DNA from: Hondaea fermentalgiana
Lineage: Eukaryota > Sar > Bigyra > Thraustochytrida > Thraustochytriidae
DNA: 25,448 nt
NCBI GenBank assembly: GCA_014084085.1
Contig: NPFB01000001.1
Span: 726,891 to 752,338 of the forward strand
Direction: 5' to 3'
Part shown: positions 24,739-25,448 of the stretch, in pieces
Layout of the letters: each line of letters opens with the position of its first letter
Position numbering within the stretch: position 1 is the first letter of the stretch
Notes under the pieces: generated by a model
Told to the model about the DNA's origin: nothing
The model's database searches: none
The model's input: only the letters and a program-made list of their open reading frames with translations
Program-made: the position numbers and the translations under genes

Positions 24739-25448
24739 TTGGGCCGCTCGCTTGGGCGCGAGAAGCGCGACACGAGGAGTGCTGGGCCGAATTGACGAAG
24801 ACGGTGGATGGGAAGGGCGACGGCCAATGGACGGAGTGGCGAGCGAAGAATGAATGCTCTTGCGAGGGGTGGCGGTCGACGTCGTGGTCGCGCATTCAGG
24901 TCGCTGCGAGTCGCATCGGCGACCGTCGCCGCGATGTACGGCCTCGAGTTCGGCCGGAGTTCTTTACAGCAAAGCGCCCCTCGCGAGTGCCACCAGTGTC
25001 AGTGGCCGCCGACAAGATGACCGGTAAGCTCGTCGATGAACATCGTCCCTTGGCGTGTCGCAGCCGCCTTCCTTCCCAGAAGCTACGTTGTCATCTCCCG
25101 CCCACGACCCACGACGCACAACGCCAACAAGCCACTCCGTCCAGTACTACACATGCACATGTCCAAGCCTGCAAAGCGCGCAGCTGCACAGCGTGCGTGC
25201 ACAAGACCTCCTCCGCCCTGGCCCTGTTTCAGGCTGCCGAACTGCCTCTCTTGACCGCTGCTCTATCCTCTATAACCCCGAGCACGCACTCCTCTCACCT
25301 CCCTCTCTCTTATCCTCTCTTACTCTGCTCTGCGTCCTCTCTTCGTGCGTCACCGCCGCCAATCTGAGAACGAACGGCGCGACCCCGGCGACCCCGGCGC
25401 GCGTCCCGCCCGCGACGGCGCCTCGCCCGCGACGCAGGCGGCCGCCGC

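Larger units (their letters stand above)
23956..25448. other. 1.5-kb terminal region without a recognisable gene
   Basis: It should include the promoter of the minus-strand YL1_C gene. Frames on both strands are biased in composition and none resembles a known family. Contents are an ATGGC array (24236-24284), an AATAAATAAA motif on the plus strand at 24330-24339, a CTCTG array (24583-24604), an 18-bp palindrome (24721-24738), and a pyrimidine-rich tract (25246-25345) followed by very GC-rich sequence up to the edge. The last features could be the promoter of a gene beginning beyond the window. Confidence 0.55.

Noticed and set aside
1..25448. Search for transposase, reverse transcriptase, integrase or viral genes
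   Set aside because: No frame showed motifs of these families, and no terminal inverted repeats or target-site duplications were evident.

Overview
This is nuclear DNA of a GC-rich microbial eukaryote. Eight largely intronless protein genes, one tRNA and a terminal fragment of a ninth gene are separated by long, microsatellite-rich spacers. Evidence for a eukaryote is a Prp28/DDX23 spliceosomal helicase, a YL1_C chromatin protein, a mitochondrially targeted MoaC, a Dictyostelium-type 34-kDa actin-bundling protein and two SLC12 cation-chloride cotransporters. TAA, TAG and TGA all end genes, which fits the standard code. The gene set, GC bias and low intron density suggest a stramenopile such as a thraustochytrid (Labyrinthulomycetes). 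That taxonomic guess is inference.

Layout. 1-620: the 3' end of an unrecognised plus-strand gene, tandemly duplicated with a 331-bp period and carrying a good candidate 61-nt intron. 802-6577: two tandem SLC12A9-like cotransporter genes, 914 and 875 aa, which differ at the positions that bind K+ in solved SLC12 structures. 6578-9201: gene-free leader or spacer DNA with GATC-rich and ATGGC-repeat patches. 9202-12447: a large secreted or type I membrane protein with a fibro-slime/PA14-like domain, a lectin-like domain, a filamin-like domain, a TM helix and a long charged, proline-rich cytoplasmic tail. 13152-13233: tRNA-Leu(CAA), minus strand. 13839-15887: Prp28/DDX23 DEAD-box helicase, minus strand. 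16483-17214: orphan 243-aa coiled-coil protein, minus strand. 17215-20351: a 3.1-kb divergent spacer packed with short tandem arrays. 20352-21254: 34-kDa calcium-regulated actin-bundling protein. 22074-22664: mitochondrial MoaC/CNX3, minus strand. 23085-23939: INO80C/Ies6-like YL1_C protein, minus strand. 23940-25448: no recognisable gene.

The neighbours do not form one pathway. They are independent housekeeping and cell-surface genes covering ion transport, adhesion or sensing, splicing, the actin cytoskeleton, molybdenum cofactor synthesis and chromatin. The most notable points are the divergence of the tandem transporters at the ion site, the unusual architecture of the surface protein, and the concentration of GC-containing tetranucleotide arrays in 5' leaders. 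I found no CRISPR array, transposon or integrated virus.
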